A stretch of 35,881 nucleotides of DNA from Acidimicrobiales bacterium (GCA_027452005.1 DAIDHF010000028.1:1-35881); one strand, 5' to 3'. Shown: positions 8,654 to 16,847, numbered from the stretch's first letter. The notes: generated by a model from the letters alone, not told the origin. Program-made: numbers and translations.

Positions 8654-8702
8654 GTGACTTATCTGGAGGCTAAAGCCGTCAGTCCCTCGGGGTGTTTTGA
8701 TG
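8654..8702 (-). mobile_element. Palindromic repeat element, copy B (49-nt internally deleted form)
   Basis: On the minus strand the copy starts CATCAAAACACCCCGAGG, then GACTGACGGC-TTTA-GCCTCCAG, and ends AGTCAC at 8654. Its left part matches the left end of copies A and C; its last bases match the GTCAC right end of copies C and E. The two end hairpins seem to be merged into one, as expected from a deletion between similar palindromes. It lies 2 nt after the GDT1 stop, in the convergent spacer before the glycosyltransferase gene, and might also act as a terminator. Confidence 0.62.
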
Positions 8703-8753
8703 TGGACAAGTACAAAAACTTTACCAGTGGATCTTTGGTCCAGACGGCTGATA

Positions 8754-9929
8754 TCAGTCACCGTCCTCGATCGCCTCTAGTAGTGACCTGGCCGATTGGC
8801 TGACGCAAAATCTTTTGGCGAGATCTCGGGTAAGTTTCAGTCTGGCCCTAGCGTGACTGGGACCCGTGGCAGTTATCTCAAAGATAGCCCTGGCAAGGCT
8901 CTCGGGATTGAGGTCGGCAAATGTTAGGTTGGGCCAGAAGGTAGCCTCTCGGAGTCCTCCTTGCCCGGAGGTCACTACACAACAACCTAGGGCCTGGGCC
9001 TCAATTGCAGATATCCCGAGTCCCTCTGGGGCAATAGAGGGGACTACTATCACACTAGACATTACCATGGCCCGGGCACTCTCAATTGCCCCCACTAGAG
9101 GATCAATTAGTCTTGCAAATGGATGCTCGGTTACCTCTTTAGCAAGTTCTTGGTGTTCTTGAGTTGGATTGTCCCATGGTGAGATGTAGTTGGGTACAAC
9201 TCCAATCCAGGCCGCAGATTGACTGTCACCAACTGATAGCACCCCGGGAGTGTTCAGAATATGAAGGGACTCCAAAAAGAGCTCAAGGCCCTTCTTTTTC
9301 ATAAGACGATTTGGGAAGAATGCTGTCAAGACAGGCCTAGAATGATTACCAGCAGACTTAGAGGTTTCGATTCCCCATTCACGGCTACCTAGGCAATGCC
9401 CAGTTAGAAACACGTCATCAACAAAGACCGGAATTACCTGGGGGGTATTTTTGAGAAGTAAACGGTCTTGGATGTGGCCGGCCAGCCAATCTGAAACCAC
9501 CATTACTTGTTGGGTGTTTAGAAGATGGCCTGTTTCATCAAGATTATCAACACAGAGCGCTTCGAGGGTGTTGTGAAAGATATGAGACACCCGCCCGGGT
9601 ATCTGTGCTCCCCAGGTTGGACGATTATTGAGAATCGTCACATGCGGTCCAATCGATTCAACCAGTTCAGCCAGGGATTGACTGTTGGGTACCCACGTGG
9701 AGATGACGCGGCCCTTTTGAACTGATCGGTCTTGTTGGCCCCTCGGTCGAACATGAACCTTACCATCGTGACTATCCCAGGTTTCTTGGTTGATTTTTCC
9801 GACTGAAACCACGTGAACCTCGTGGCCCCACCCAGCAAGACTCTCCGCCCATCCACAGATCAGTCGTTCAATTGCTCCCCCGTTTGGGGTGACTTGGACT
9901 AGGTCTGTGCCGACTAATACAACCTTCAA
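8754..9929 (-). CDS. GT4-family glycosyltransferase
   Basis: The 391-aa protein has the GT-B fold of family 4 retaining glycosyltransferases. The N-terminal half has the Gly-rich start NGGAIERLICGWAESLAGWGHEV (16-38, shown as its key span). The C-terminal nucleotide-sugar domain begins near 203 (FFPNRLMKKKG) and includes the EX7E motif E302-GLGISAI-E310 followed by AQALGCCVV. No signal peptide or membrane helix is visible, so it acts at the cytoplasmic face. The acceptor and sugar cannot be told. The TTG start overlaps the valS stop (TTGA at 9926-9929), so it is translated together with valyl-tRNA synthetase, an odd pairing. Confidence 0.88.
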   Translation of the reverse strand: MKVVLVGTDLVQVTPNGGAIERLICGWAESLAGWGHEVHVVSVGKINQETWDSHDGKVHVRPRGQQDRSVQKGRVISTWVPNSQSLAELVESIGPHVTILNNRPTWGAQIPGRVSHIFHNTLEALCVDNLDETGHLLNTQQVMVVSDWLAGHIQDRLLLKNTPQVIPVFVDDVFLTGHCLGSREWGIETSKSAGNHSRPVLTAFFPNRLMKKKGLELFLESLHILNTPGVLSVGDSQSAAWIGVVPNYISPWDNPTQEHQELAKEVTEHPFARLIDPLVGAIESARAMVMSSVIVVPSIAPEGLGISAIEAQALGCCVVTSGQGGLREATFWPNLTFADLNPESLARAIFEITATGPSHARARLKLTRDLAKRFCVSQSARSLLEAIEDGD

Positions 9930-12712
9930 TTACCTGCCAGGGTTACTTCTACTTTTGCCTCAGTCCCACTAGGACACTCGATCTTTTCAAGAGTCCCAAC
10001 CACAGTGCCAGCTGCAATTAGATCACCTTGGAACTGACTGAGTAGGTCCAGGCGTTCGGGGGTATCACAAACTCTCATAAGCACGACCGGAGCGGTCATC
10101 GACATCTTGGCCTCGGATTTTTCCTTGCGAACCATTGCCAGCAACGAACTAGCAAATTCCAAGAGTTCTGGCGTGCCAATATGGGCCAAACTACCAAACT
10201 CATCCACCCTCGGCCACCGAGACCGGTGAATTGATCCCTCGTTCCACCAGCCCCAGACTTCTTCGCACACAAATGGCATGATTGGAGCAAACAGGCGCAC
10301 GAATACAGACGTGGCTAACCCGAGAGTGCTAATGGCACTTATCTTGTCTTGGTCCGAGAATTCGGCTCCGTATGCCCGGGCCTTGGCAAGTTCAATATAG
10401 TTATCGCAGTAAGTCCAGAAGAACGACTCACCCCTGTCTATTGCTCGACCATGATCATAGGCCTCAAAGGCATCGGTTGTTTCAACTACTGTTTTGGCCA
10501 GACCGGTTATAAAGGACCGGTCCAAAGGGTGGGTGATACTTTTGACCCCAATCATGGACCGGTCTTGTGGGTCAATCTGGGCAATTCTGTCCAAGGAGAA
10601 TCTTGAAGCGTTCAAGATCTTAGTTGCAAGTCGTCGACCGATTTTCATTTTTCCCTCGTCTACGGCGGTGTCAACCCCGGGATGGGCGCTCGCCGCCCAG
10701 TACCTGGCGGCATCTGCACCGTACTTGTCAATCAAGGGCTTCGGTGTTACTACGTCACCCTTTGATTTGGACATCTTCTTTCTGTCTGGGTCAAGTACCC
10801 AGCCGGAGATCGCCACGTCGCGGAACGGGAGGGTCCCGTGCTCAATATGGCTTCGAACCACTGTAGAAAAAAGCCAGGTACGAATTATCTCGTGACTCTG
10901 AGGTCTTAGATCCATAGGGAATACCATGTCAAAGAGTTCCTGGTCTTCGCCCCACATCCCGGCAATTTGGGGAGTAAGTGACGAGGTCGCCCACGTGTCC
11001 ATTACGTCAGGGTCGGCACTAAACCCGCTGGGTTTGTCTCTTTGAGACGGACTAAAGCCCTCAGGAACGTCACTTGAAGGATCTACTGGAAGGGTGTCTT
11101 CCGAGGCATATATCGGCTTATCGAAATCTGGGTCTCCGTTATGATCCAGGCGGTACCATACAGGAAAGGGTACTCCAAAGTATCTCTGGCGAGAAATGTT
11201 CCAGTCTTGGTTGAGTCCTTCTACCCACGACTTATATCGTGAAACCATGTACCGGGGGTACCAGGACAGTTCATCGCCTCGACGAAGGAGTTCGTCTCTC
11301 ATGTCGAGAGTCTTTATAAACCACTGACGGGAAGACACGATTTCGAGGGGTCTGTCACCCTTCTCGTAGTACTTTACCGGATGCACAATTGGCCGGGGTT
11401 CCCCGAGCATCTCCCCGGATTCCCCCAACATCTTAGTAACCTGGGTACGAACCTGGTTGGAACGACGCCCAACAAGTTCGCCATATAAACTTCGTGCACG
11501 ATCTAGATTATTAGATTGCCATAGCCCGCTCCCCCACTCGATGGGCATAAACCGACCATCGCGACCTATTACGGTCCGGGTTTCAAGGCCAAGTTCTCTC
11601 CACCAAATAATGTCTGTGGCGTCACCAAAGGTACACACCATGGCTATTCCGGTCCCTTTGTCGGGGTCAGCCAGGTGATGGGAGAGCACCGGTACACTTA
11701 CCTCAAAGAGGGGCGACCTGGCAGTCATGCCAAAGAGTTCCTTGTATCGGTCGTCGTCTGGATGGGCGACCAGGGCCACACAGGCGCATAATAGCTCAGG
11801 GCGAGTGGTATCAATCTCCAGTACTTTAGGTCTTCCGACCAGATCATCGTGTTCAGGGCTGGTCTCTAGTGTGAAGGCCAGGCGGTGGTAGGCCGCTGGA
11901 ACCTCCCGGTCTTCCATCTCAGCCTGCGACACGGCGGTCCGAAAGTCCACGTCCCACAGGGTCGGGGCGGTAGAATGGTAAACCAGTCCCCGCTCAACGA
12001 GATGCAAAAAGGCCCTCTGTGAGATCTTTCTGGACCGGGTATCAATAGTGGCGTACGCACTAGACCAGTCCACCGACAGCCCAAGTGTTCTCCAGAGCCC
12101 TTCAAAGGCCTTTTCGTCTTCAAGGGTTAAGCGGTTACACAGGTCAATAAAGTTAGGTCGGGAAATGTGAACTTGGCCATCGACCTTGGTGTCGCCTTTT
12201 GACTCGGGGGGAACAAAGTCTGGGTCAAAAGCAATGGTCGGATCGCAGCCAACACCAAAATAATTCTGAACTCGGCGCTCGGTCGGTACCCCGTTATCAT
12301 CGGCCCCTATTGGATAAAACACTTCGTACCCACACATCCTGCGGTACCGGGCGATCGTGTCGGTGTGGGTATAGGAGAAAAGGTGACCAAGGTGGAGCGA
12401 TCCAGACACGGTTGGCGGGGGGGTATCAATAGAAAATACCGCCTCCCGTGGATTGGTCGGGTTGAGTTGTCTTGCCCGGTCCTTGCTAAAAACGTAAATA
12501 CCGGTTTCTTCCCATTTAGTTGAGAACTTCTCCTCTAGACCTTCGAGACCTGGACGATCCGGAACGTCTAGGTTTTCCCAGGCACCATCAGCACCTTTGG
12601 AGGGCTCCCTCGGTGGGTTGGTAGCCAAGACATCTTGAACTAAGTTAGAATTCTCAGACAATTGAAGTATTGGCCTTCCATGGTGATTGTGCCTGGTGAT
12701 CACAGGAAACAA
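9926..12712 (-). CDS. valS: Valine--tRNA ligase
   Basis: ValS charges tRNA-Val in the cytoplasm. It is a class I synthetase with the HIGH signature HLGH (107-110, within PPPTVSGSLHLGHLF) and KMSKS at 646-650. The editing CP1 domain lies between them, followed by the helical anticodon-binding domain. As written the protein has 928 residues; the first 45 or so (to about GADGAWENLD) look unlike the family. The TTG at 12712 has no ribosome binding site. The true start may be one of several downstream TTG/GTG codons, which would bring the length near 880, as in other actinobacteria. It is divergent from cysS with about 90 nt between them. Confidence 0.95.
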   Translation of the reverse strand: MFPVITRHNHHGRPILQLSENSNLVQDVLATNPPREPSKGADGAWENLDVPDRPGLEGLEEKFSTKWEETGIYVFSKDRARQLNPTNPREAVFSIDTPPPTVSGSLHLGHLFSYTHTDTIARYRRMCGYEVFYPIGADDNGVPTERRVQNYFGVGCDPTIAFDPDFVPPESKGDTKVDGQVHISRPNFIDLCNRLTLEDEKAFEGLWRTLGLSVDWSSAYATIDTRSRKISQRAFLHLVERGLVYHSTAPTLWDVDFRTAVSQAEMEDREVPAAYHRLAFTLETSPEHDDLVGRPKVLEIDTTRPELLCACVALVAHPDDDRYKELFGMTARSPLFEVSVPVLSHHLADPDKGTGIAMVCTFGDATDIIWWRELGLETRTVIGRDGRFMPIEWGSGLWQSNNLDRARSLYGELVGRRSNQVRTQVTKMLGESGEMLGEPRPIVHPVKYYEKGDRPLEIVSSRQWFIKTLDMRDELLRRGDELSWYPRYMVSRYKSWVEGLNQDWNISRQRYFGVPFPVWYRLDHNGDPDFDKPIYASEDTLPVDPSSDVPEGFSPSQRDKPSGFSADPDVMDTWATSSLTPQIAGMWGEDQELFDMVFPMDLRPQSHEIIRTWLFSTVVRSHIEHGTLPFRDVAISGWVLDPDRKKMSKSKGDVVTPKPLIDKYGADAARYWAASAHPGVDTAVDEGKMKIGRRLATKILNASRFSLDRIAQIDPQDRSMIGVKSITHPLDRSFITGLAKTVVETTDAFEAYDHGRAIDRGESFFWTYCDNYIELAKARAYGAEFSDQDKISAISTLGLATSVFVRLFAPIMPFVCEEVWGWWNEGSIHRSRWPRVDEFGSLAHIGTPELLEFASSLLAMVRKEKSEAKMSMTAPVVLMRVCDTPERLDLLSQFQGDLIAAGTVVGTLEKIECPSGTEAKVEVTLAGN

Positions 12713-12788
12713 CTACATTGGTTGGATCAACCGGCTCTGAATTGTAATGCATAAACCTCTAATACTACAGAAATTCCCGTCTAGACAC

Positions 12789-12794
12789 TATAAC
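12789..12794 (+). promoter_or_regulatory. -10 box of a probable leaderless cysS transcript
   Basis: TATAAC ends 8 nt before the GTG start of cysS at 12803, which places the transcription start at or next to the start codon. No useful ribosome binding site exists, only AGGA 2 nt away. No clear -35 is seen. Confidence 0.5.
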
Positions 12795-12802
12795 CTAGGA
12801 AC

Positions 12803-14248
12803 GTGCTAAAACTCCATGATTCACGGCTGGGAACTCTCAGGGAGGTAAAGGGCGCTAGCTCGGGCAGGGTTACCTTGTACGTGTGCGGACCAACCGTATA
12901 CGACGTTCCCCATCTTGGCCATGGCCGATCAGCGCTGGTCTATGATCTTTTGCGTCGATATCTTCAGTGGATTGGCATCGAGGTCGTGCACGTGTCGAAC
13001 ATTACCGACATAGATGACAAGATTATCAACCGGGCACACGAGCAAGGGATTAGTTGGGAGGAACTGGCCCGGACCTACGAAGAGGTCTGGTGGAAGGCAC
13101 TAGAGAGCCTGGAGGTACTTAGACCAACCCTTGCCCCGCGGGCAACCGACTACGTCAAAAAAATGGTCGAGTTGATTGACAAACTTATTGAGACTGACCA
13201 CGCCTACGTGGCTAGAACCGGGGTATGGTTCGACTCAGAAAGCCTGGATGGCTACGGAGAGTTGGCTCACCAGTCCCTCGGCTCCCTAAGAGCTGGAGCC
13301 CGAGTTGACATGGATGACTCTAAGAGATCCCCAATTGACTTTGCTCTCTGGAAGTTTGCTAAACCGGGAGAGCCCTCCTGGCCCTCGCCGTGGGGTGAAG
13401 GGAGACCTGGTTGGCATACCGAATGCGTTGTTATGTCCCTAGAACTCCTTGGCGACGGGTTTGATATCCACTCGGGTGGAATGGACCTCCAATTCCCGCA
13501 CCACGAGAATGAACGTGCTCAAGCAGTTGCCCTAGGATACGAGTTCTCAAAGCTCTGGATGCACCATGCCTTTATCGAGGTCGGAGGTGAAAAGATGGCC
13601 AAGTCACTAGGGAACTTTACAAGTTTAGATGACCTGATTTCAACGTCTGATCCTCGTGCTTTTCGACTATTGGTTATGCGCTCGCACTACCGATCTCCTA
13701 TAGAAGTCACCAAGGTGGAGATTTCTGATGCTACCGACGCTCTTGGCCGCCTTGACTTTCTGGCCAGGCGTGTAAATGAAGTAGCACTCGATCTTGGAGT
13801 TGACCTCCTTGGCGCAGATGGAACCATGAATTCAAGCGCCTATCAAGACCTAGGAGTTACGCTAGACCCGATCATAATTGACGAATTCAAGGTCGCCATG
13901 GACAATGATCTAGATACCCCTAAGGCAACGTCGATAATCTTTGAGAATATCCGAGCCGCAAATACATTGCTGGATACATCCGAAGACACCCACGATCAAA
14001 GCACTCTCAAAAGCGGCCTGTCTAAGGCAATTTCGACCCTAGAGATCGCCTCGAGTCTCGGGTTGTACCCAAAGATTGACAACTCGATTGCTCCGCCAAA
14101 TGTTGACCACCTCGTCAAGGAACGGGAACGAGCACGTTCTGATCGTGATTTCGACAGGGCAGATAAAATGCGTCAGGAAATCTTGGAACTGGGTTGGGTC
14201 GTGGAAGATCGAGCTTCGGGACCGATCGTGAGAAAGGTCCGTGACTAA
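12803..14248 (+). CDS. cysS: Cysteine--tRNA ligase
   Basis: The 481-aa class I synthetase charges tRNA-Cys. Zinc ligands are visible at C28 (YVCGPTVYD), C208 (HTECVVMS), H233 and E237 (FPHHENE), matching the E. coli enzyme with an offset of one. The HIGH-type motif is HLGH at about 37-40 and KMSKS is KMAKS at 264-268, followed by LGNF. A DALR-type helical anticodon domain fills the C-terminus. The KMAKS-LGNF sequence and the length favour CysS over the mycothiol ligase MshC. The GTG start is supported by the -10 box just upstream. Confidence 0.95.
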   Translation: MLKLHDSRLGTLREVKGASSGRVTLYVCGPTVYDVPHLGHGRSALVYDLLRRYLQWIGIEVVHVSNITDIDDKIINRAHEQGISWEELARTYEEVWWKALESLEVLRPTLAPRATDYVKKMVELIDKLIETDHAYVARTGVWFDSESLDGYGELAHQSLGSLRAGARVDMDDSKRSPIDFALWKFAKPGEPSWPSPWGEGRPGWHTECVVMSLELLGDGFDIHSGGMDLQFPHHENERAQAVALGYEFSKLWMHHAFIEVGGEKMAKSLGNFTSLDDLISTSDPRAFRLLVMRSHYRSPIEVTKVEISDATDALGRLDFLARRVNEVALDLGVDLLGADGTMNSSAYQDLGVTLDPIIIDEFKVAMDNDLDTPKATSIIFENIRAANTLLDTSEDTHDQSTLKSGLSKAISTLEIASSLGLYPKIDNSIAPPNVDHLVKERERARSDRDFDRADKMRQEILELGWVVEDRASGPIVRKVRD

Positions 14249-14315
14249 GGCACTATATTGGACCCCACGGCCGTACCTAGGCCGAAATTGCTATTGGAAA
14301 GTTTGAAGGTTACAT

Positions 14316-15020
14316 ATGATAATCCCTCCGTTGCCCCCGACCGATGACCCAGACGAGATAGAGCGTCGGCTGGAAGCCATGTCACTAAGATATGCAATTG
14401 ACACCCAGAGATCCATTAGGCGGGTGACCAGTGCCCCAGTTAGCGATTACCTAATAACCAGACTCATCGAGCTTTCTCTTCAGGCCCCTACTGGCTCCTT
14501 CGGCCAAAACTGGCAGTTTGTAGTCGTTAGAGACCAAAAGTCAAAGCAGGCCCTGGGCGATCAGTATAAGAGAGCCTGGAAGCTCTACGGGTCAATTGGC
14601 CACAAACTAGCTGATCGCTCGCCCGACCCGGCCCAGATGAACAAGATCCTCAAGTCGGTAGAGTGGCAAATTGATAACTTTGCGTCAATTCCTGCTCTGA
14701 TCGTGGCGTGTCTGGAAGGAGGGCACGGACGGGTTCCCTTTGTACCGTCTCCCCCAATAGCCAACTCGGGTCACTACGGATCGATATATCCGAGTGTGCA
14801 AAACCTCCTACTCGGAGCCCGAGCAGTTGGGCTCGGGGCATCTCTTATTACCCTACCCCTGTGGTCGCAGATGTATGCCCGCCGCCTACTGGGACTTCCC
14901 ATCACTGTCGAACCGTGTGCCATTGTGGCAGTCGGGTGGCCAATTGGGCATTACGGGAATAAGCCAAGAAAGCCGGTTCAAGATGTCGTTCACTTTGAAA
15001 GGTTTCGAGGCGCCAATTAG
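14316..15020 (+). CDS. Nitroreductase-family FMN oxidoreductase
   Basis: The 234-aa flavoprotein has the nitroreductase fold: RRSIRRVTSAPV-type FMN phosphate contact (about 32-42), LSLQAPTGSFGQNWQFVVV (53-71, key residues P58, S61, N65, W66) and LLLGARAVGLGASLI, which contacts FMN in the C-terminal half. Such enzymes use NAD(P)H to reduce nitro compounds, quinones or enones; the physiological substrate is unknown. The ATG at 14316 has a weak AAGG upstream. It follows cysS by 67 nt and may be read from the same transcript. Confidence 0.85.
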   Translation: MIIPPLPPTDDPDEIERRLEAMSLRYAIDTQRSIRRVTSAPVSDYLITRLIELSLQAPTGSFGQNWQFVVVRDQKSKQALGDQYKRAWKLYGSIGHKLADRSPDPAQMNKILKSVEWQIDNFASIPALIVACLEGGHGRVPFVPSPPIANSGHYGSIYPSVQNLLLGARAVGLGASLITLPLWSQMYARRLLGLPITVEPCAIVAVGWPIGHYGNKPRKPVQDVVHFERFRGAN

Positions 15021-15040
15021 TTTGACTAAAACAAGATAGT

Positions 15041-15060
15041 TTGCCCATCAAAACACCCCT
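15041..15060 (+). repeat. Fragment of the palindromic repeat (copy D)
   Basis: TTGCCCATCAAAACACCCC matches the left end of copy B (CATCAAAACACCCC) and of copy C (TTGCCCATCAAGTTACCCC), but the hairpin that should follow is absent. It lies 20 nt after the nitroreductase stop. Confidence 0.45.
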
Positions 15061-15179
15061 GCATAACTAAAATGACTATCCTTTCGCTGACCTCTACCAG
15101 GTAGTTCCACCCAGTCCCTACCAAGTAGCGCTAATAGGGCCCGTAGAATCGCATTCTGGTCCAAGTTAGACCTAGGACA

Positions 15180-15249
15180 CTGGTCGGCATCAATGACCAG
15201 CGTCTTGTTCGAGGCCACAAGGTTCCTGCTTGACGCTCTAAAAGGAGGT
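15180..15249 (+). ncRNA. Possible structured RNA leader with orphan ribosome binding site
   Basis: Successive potential stems are CTGGTC (15180-15185) with GACCAG (15195-15200), GCGTC (15200-15204) with GACGC (15232-15236), and inside the latter CTTGT with ACAAG (15204-15221). The next bases are TCTAAAAGGAGGT, a near-perfect anti-SD match at 15241-15249. The arrangement resembles a cis-acting leader, but I do not recognise a known class and have no comparative support. Confidence 0.22.
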
Positions 15250-15260
15250 TTTCGTCGCCC

Positions 15261-15314
15261 ATGGACATTAGCGAGTTATCTGGGGAAAAACACAACAAAA
15301 TCATTTTCAGATGA
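15261..15314 (+). CDS. Possible 17-aa leader peptide
   Basis: An ATG 12 nt after AAAGGAGGT opens MDISELSGEKHNKIIFR and stops at 15314. The spacing is long for efficient initiation and the peptide is too short to judge by composition. It is listed only because the ribosome binding site has no other gene to serve; the next gene, cspA, has its own. Confidence 0.15.
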   Translation: MDISELSGEKHNKIIFR

Positions 15315-15437
15315 CAAGGCGACAGATTCAGGCTACCCTATAGTTTGACCTTCAATTTCCCCGGCATTTCCAAGTTGGATTGTTGGATAAACTTGAGGGT
15401 TGTTTATTAGGTAAAGGCAATAAGGAGGTCTGCCAAC

Positions 15438-15653
15438 GTGGCGACCGGTACTGTAAAATGGTTCAACTCTGAGAAGGGTTATGGCTTTATTCAGCAAGAT
15501 GACGGGAGTGACATCTTTGTTCATCACTCGGCAATTGAGATGGACGGTTATAGAACTCTGAAAGAGGGACAAGACGTAGAATTTGAAGTAGTACAGGGGG
15601 ATAAGGGTTTATCGGCTGCAAACGTCCGGCCAAGTACTCTTTCAAAGGCTTAG
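15438..15653 (+). CDS. Cold-shock domain protein (CspA family)
   Basis: The 71-aa OB-fold protein binds single-stranded RNA and DNA and melts mRNA structure. RNP1 is visible as KGYGFIQQ (13-20) and RNP2 as IFVHHSAI (26-33); GTVKWFN at 4-10 is the usual start. The GTG start is fixed by AAGGAGGT eight bases upstream. Length is normal for the family. The long upstream region with possible stems suggests leader-based regulation. Confidence 0.95.
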   Translation: MATGTVKWFNSEKGYGFIQQDDGSDIFVHHSAIEMDGYRTLKEGQDVEFEVVQGDKGLSAANVRPSTLSKA

Positions 15654-15676
15654 ATAGCACTTTCTAGTTGCTTGCC

Positions 15677-15884
15677 CATCAAGTTACCCCGAGGGGACTG
15701 GCGGCTTCAGCCGTCAGGGGAATCGGGGTTCGGGGCGACGCCCCCGGGGGTCACACCCGAGGTGTATAGGGGATGGCAACGGGATTGGACGGGTCCTTCA
15801 AGCGCCTGTAGGGGAATGGCTGAGAAGAGCTCTCTGGTAGAGGCCAGCAGGAAGCTGGTGGCTTCAGCCATCAGAGGACGTCAC
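15677..15884 (+). mobile_element. Palindromic repeat element, copy C (apparently complete, about 208 nt)
   Basis: The left end is CATCAA at 15677. A nested hairpin follows at 15687-15728: outer arms CCCCGA/TCGGGG, inner arms CTGGCGGC/GCCGTCAG, loop TTCA. Next come a GGGGC/GCCCC hairpin (15732-15744), a spacer, AGAGCTCT (15826-15833) and a terminal hairpin CTGGTGGC-TTCA-GCCATCAG (15855-15874) followed by AGGACGTCAC, ending at 15884. The last 75 nt are repeated in inverse orientation at 35807-35881 with one mismatch. A hairpin followed by GAGGA-x-GTCA at the edge is the layout of IS200/IS605-family right ends and of TnpB omega-RNA 3' scaffolds. No tnpA or tnpB is adjacent, so this is a solo or non-autonomous element. 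Confidence 0.7.
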
Positions 15885-15906
15885 AAAGCCACAGCGAGAC
15901 AACTAA

Positions 15907-16830
15907 CTAGTTCTTCGGGCCAGTGCGAAGCTGAAAGTCACGAAAAGTCTCAGCCAAGCCATCTGTGAGCGACACTCTTGGTTCAAAGCCGAAAGTTCGG
16001 GCCCGGCCTATATCAACTCGTACTGCCCTCATCTCGCCAGCCTGTTCGGGTCCATGAACAATCTGAATATTTCTTTTAGTCACCTCACACACCGCCCTAT
16101 GCAGATCCAGTACCGATATTGAGCTACCGGATCCAATGGTCAGTGGCCCACAAATATCTCCAGACAGTGGCATGATAAGTCCAGCCACCGCATCGTGGAC
16201 GGACACAAAATCTCTCACTTGGAGTCCGTCTCCATAGATCGTGATTTCGTCTTGGGCCAAAGCCGCTCTGATCAGGCGCGGAATAAAGGAGTCCTTTTCA
16301 CCCATACCTGGACCGTATACGTTGGTGAGTCTGACTGGACAGCACTTCAATCCGGTAAAATCCGTGTAGGCAGACATGAGCATCTCGGCTGCAGCTTTGG
16401 TAGCTCCATATGGAGTCAACGGGTTTAGAGGTGTCAACTCCGAAATCAAGTTCTCGCCTACACTTCCGGCCACTGCGTTTGTAGAGGCCATTACAAAAAT
16501 CTTAGTGTCTAGCTGTCTGGCCCTCTCTAAGAGCAAATGTGTCGCAAATAAGTTTGTATAAAAAGTTTCGTCAGGATCCAGCTTAGATTTAAGCACAGAT
16601 GTAACCGCAGCTAGATGAATGACTGCCTCAATATCCCCTGTAAAGGCTCGATTTATTGCTTCGGGATCTCGAATGTCACCAACCACATTGGCCACTTCCC
16701 CATCAAAACTAAGGCCAACTTGTACCGGGTTGCGCCTATCTAAGATAACAATTCGGTATCCAAGTTCGGTCAACCTGGTTACAAGTATTCGACCAATAAA
16801 GCCGCAGCCCCCTGTAACTAGAACTTTCAT
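15907..16830 (-). CDS. NAD-dependent nucleotide-sugar epimerase/dehydratase (extended SDR)
   Basis: The 307-aa protein has the Rossmann motif TGGCGFIG (6-13) and the SDR active site with Y141-x-x-x-K145 (YGATK), plus a conserved VYGPG loop. It belongs to the GalE/RmlB-like extended SDR group acting on a nucleotide-linked sugar with bound NAD; the precise reaction is not evident. The ATG at 16830 is the only start that preserves the first beta-strand. It is alone on its strand, 22 nt from the right end of repeat copy C, and divergent from the flippase-like gene at 17018. Confidence 0.85.
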   Translation of the reverse strand: MKVLVTGGCGFIGRILVTRLTELGYRIVILDRRNPVQVGLSFDGEVANVVGDIRDPEAINRAFTGDIEAVIHLAAVTSVLKSKLDPDETFYTNLFATHLLLERARQLDTKIFVMASTNAVAGSVGENLISELTPLNPLTPYGATKAAAEMLMSAYTDFTGLKCCPVRLTNVYGPGMGEKDSFIPRLIRAALAQDEITIYGDGLQVRDFVSVHDAVAGLIMPLSGDICGPLTIGSGSSISVLDLHRAVCEVTKRNIQIVHGPEQAGEMRAVRVDIGRARTFGFEPRVSLTDGLAETFRDFQLRTGPKN

Positions 16831-16847
16831 ACGGGTCTATTTCTAGT

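Larger units (their letters stand above)
15021..15437 (+). other. 417-nt intergenic region upstream of cspA
   Basis: This is the longest non-coding gap in the window. It holds a short fragment of the palindromic repeat (15041-15060), a run of potential stem-loops (15180-15236), an orphan strong ribosome binding site (15241-15249) with a 17-codon reading frame, and finally the true cspA ribosome binding site AAGGAGGT at 15422-15429. TATAGT near 15350 might be a -10 box. Such a layout would fit a long cold-shock mRNA leader, but this is inference. Confidence 0.4.

Noticed and set aside
12803-14248. mycothiol ligase MshC instead of CysS
   Set aside because: The length of 481 aa, the KMAKS-LGNF motif and a full anticodon domain fit CysS; MshC is shorter and differs around the signature.
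15672-15968. 98-codon plus-strand frame across repeat copy C
   Set aside because: It starts before the repeat and continues into the 3' end of the epimerase gene on the other strand; the shared MAEKSSLVEAS part follows from the DNA repeat rather than from a conserved protein.
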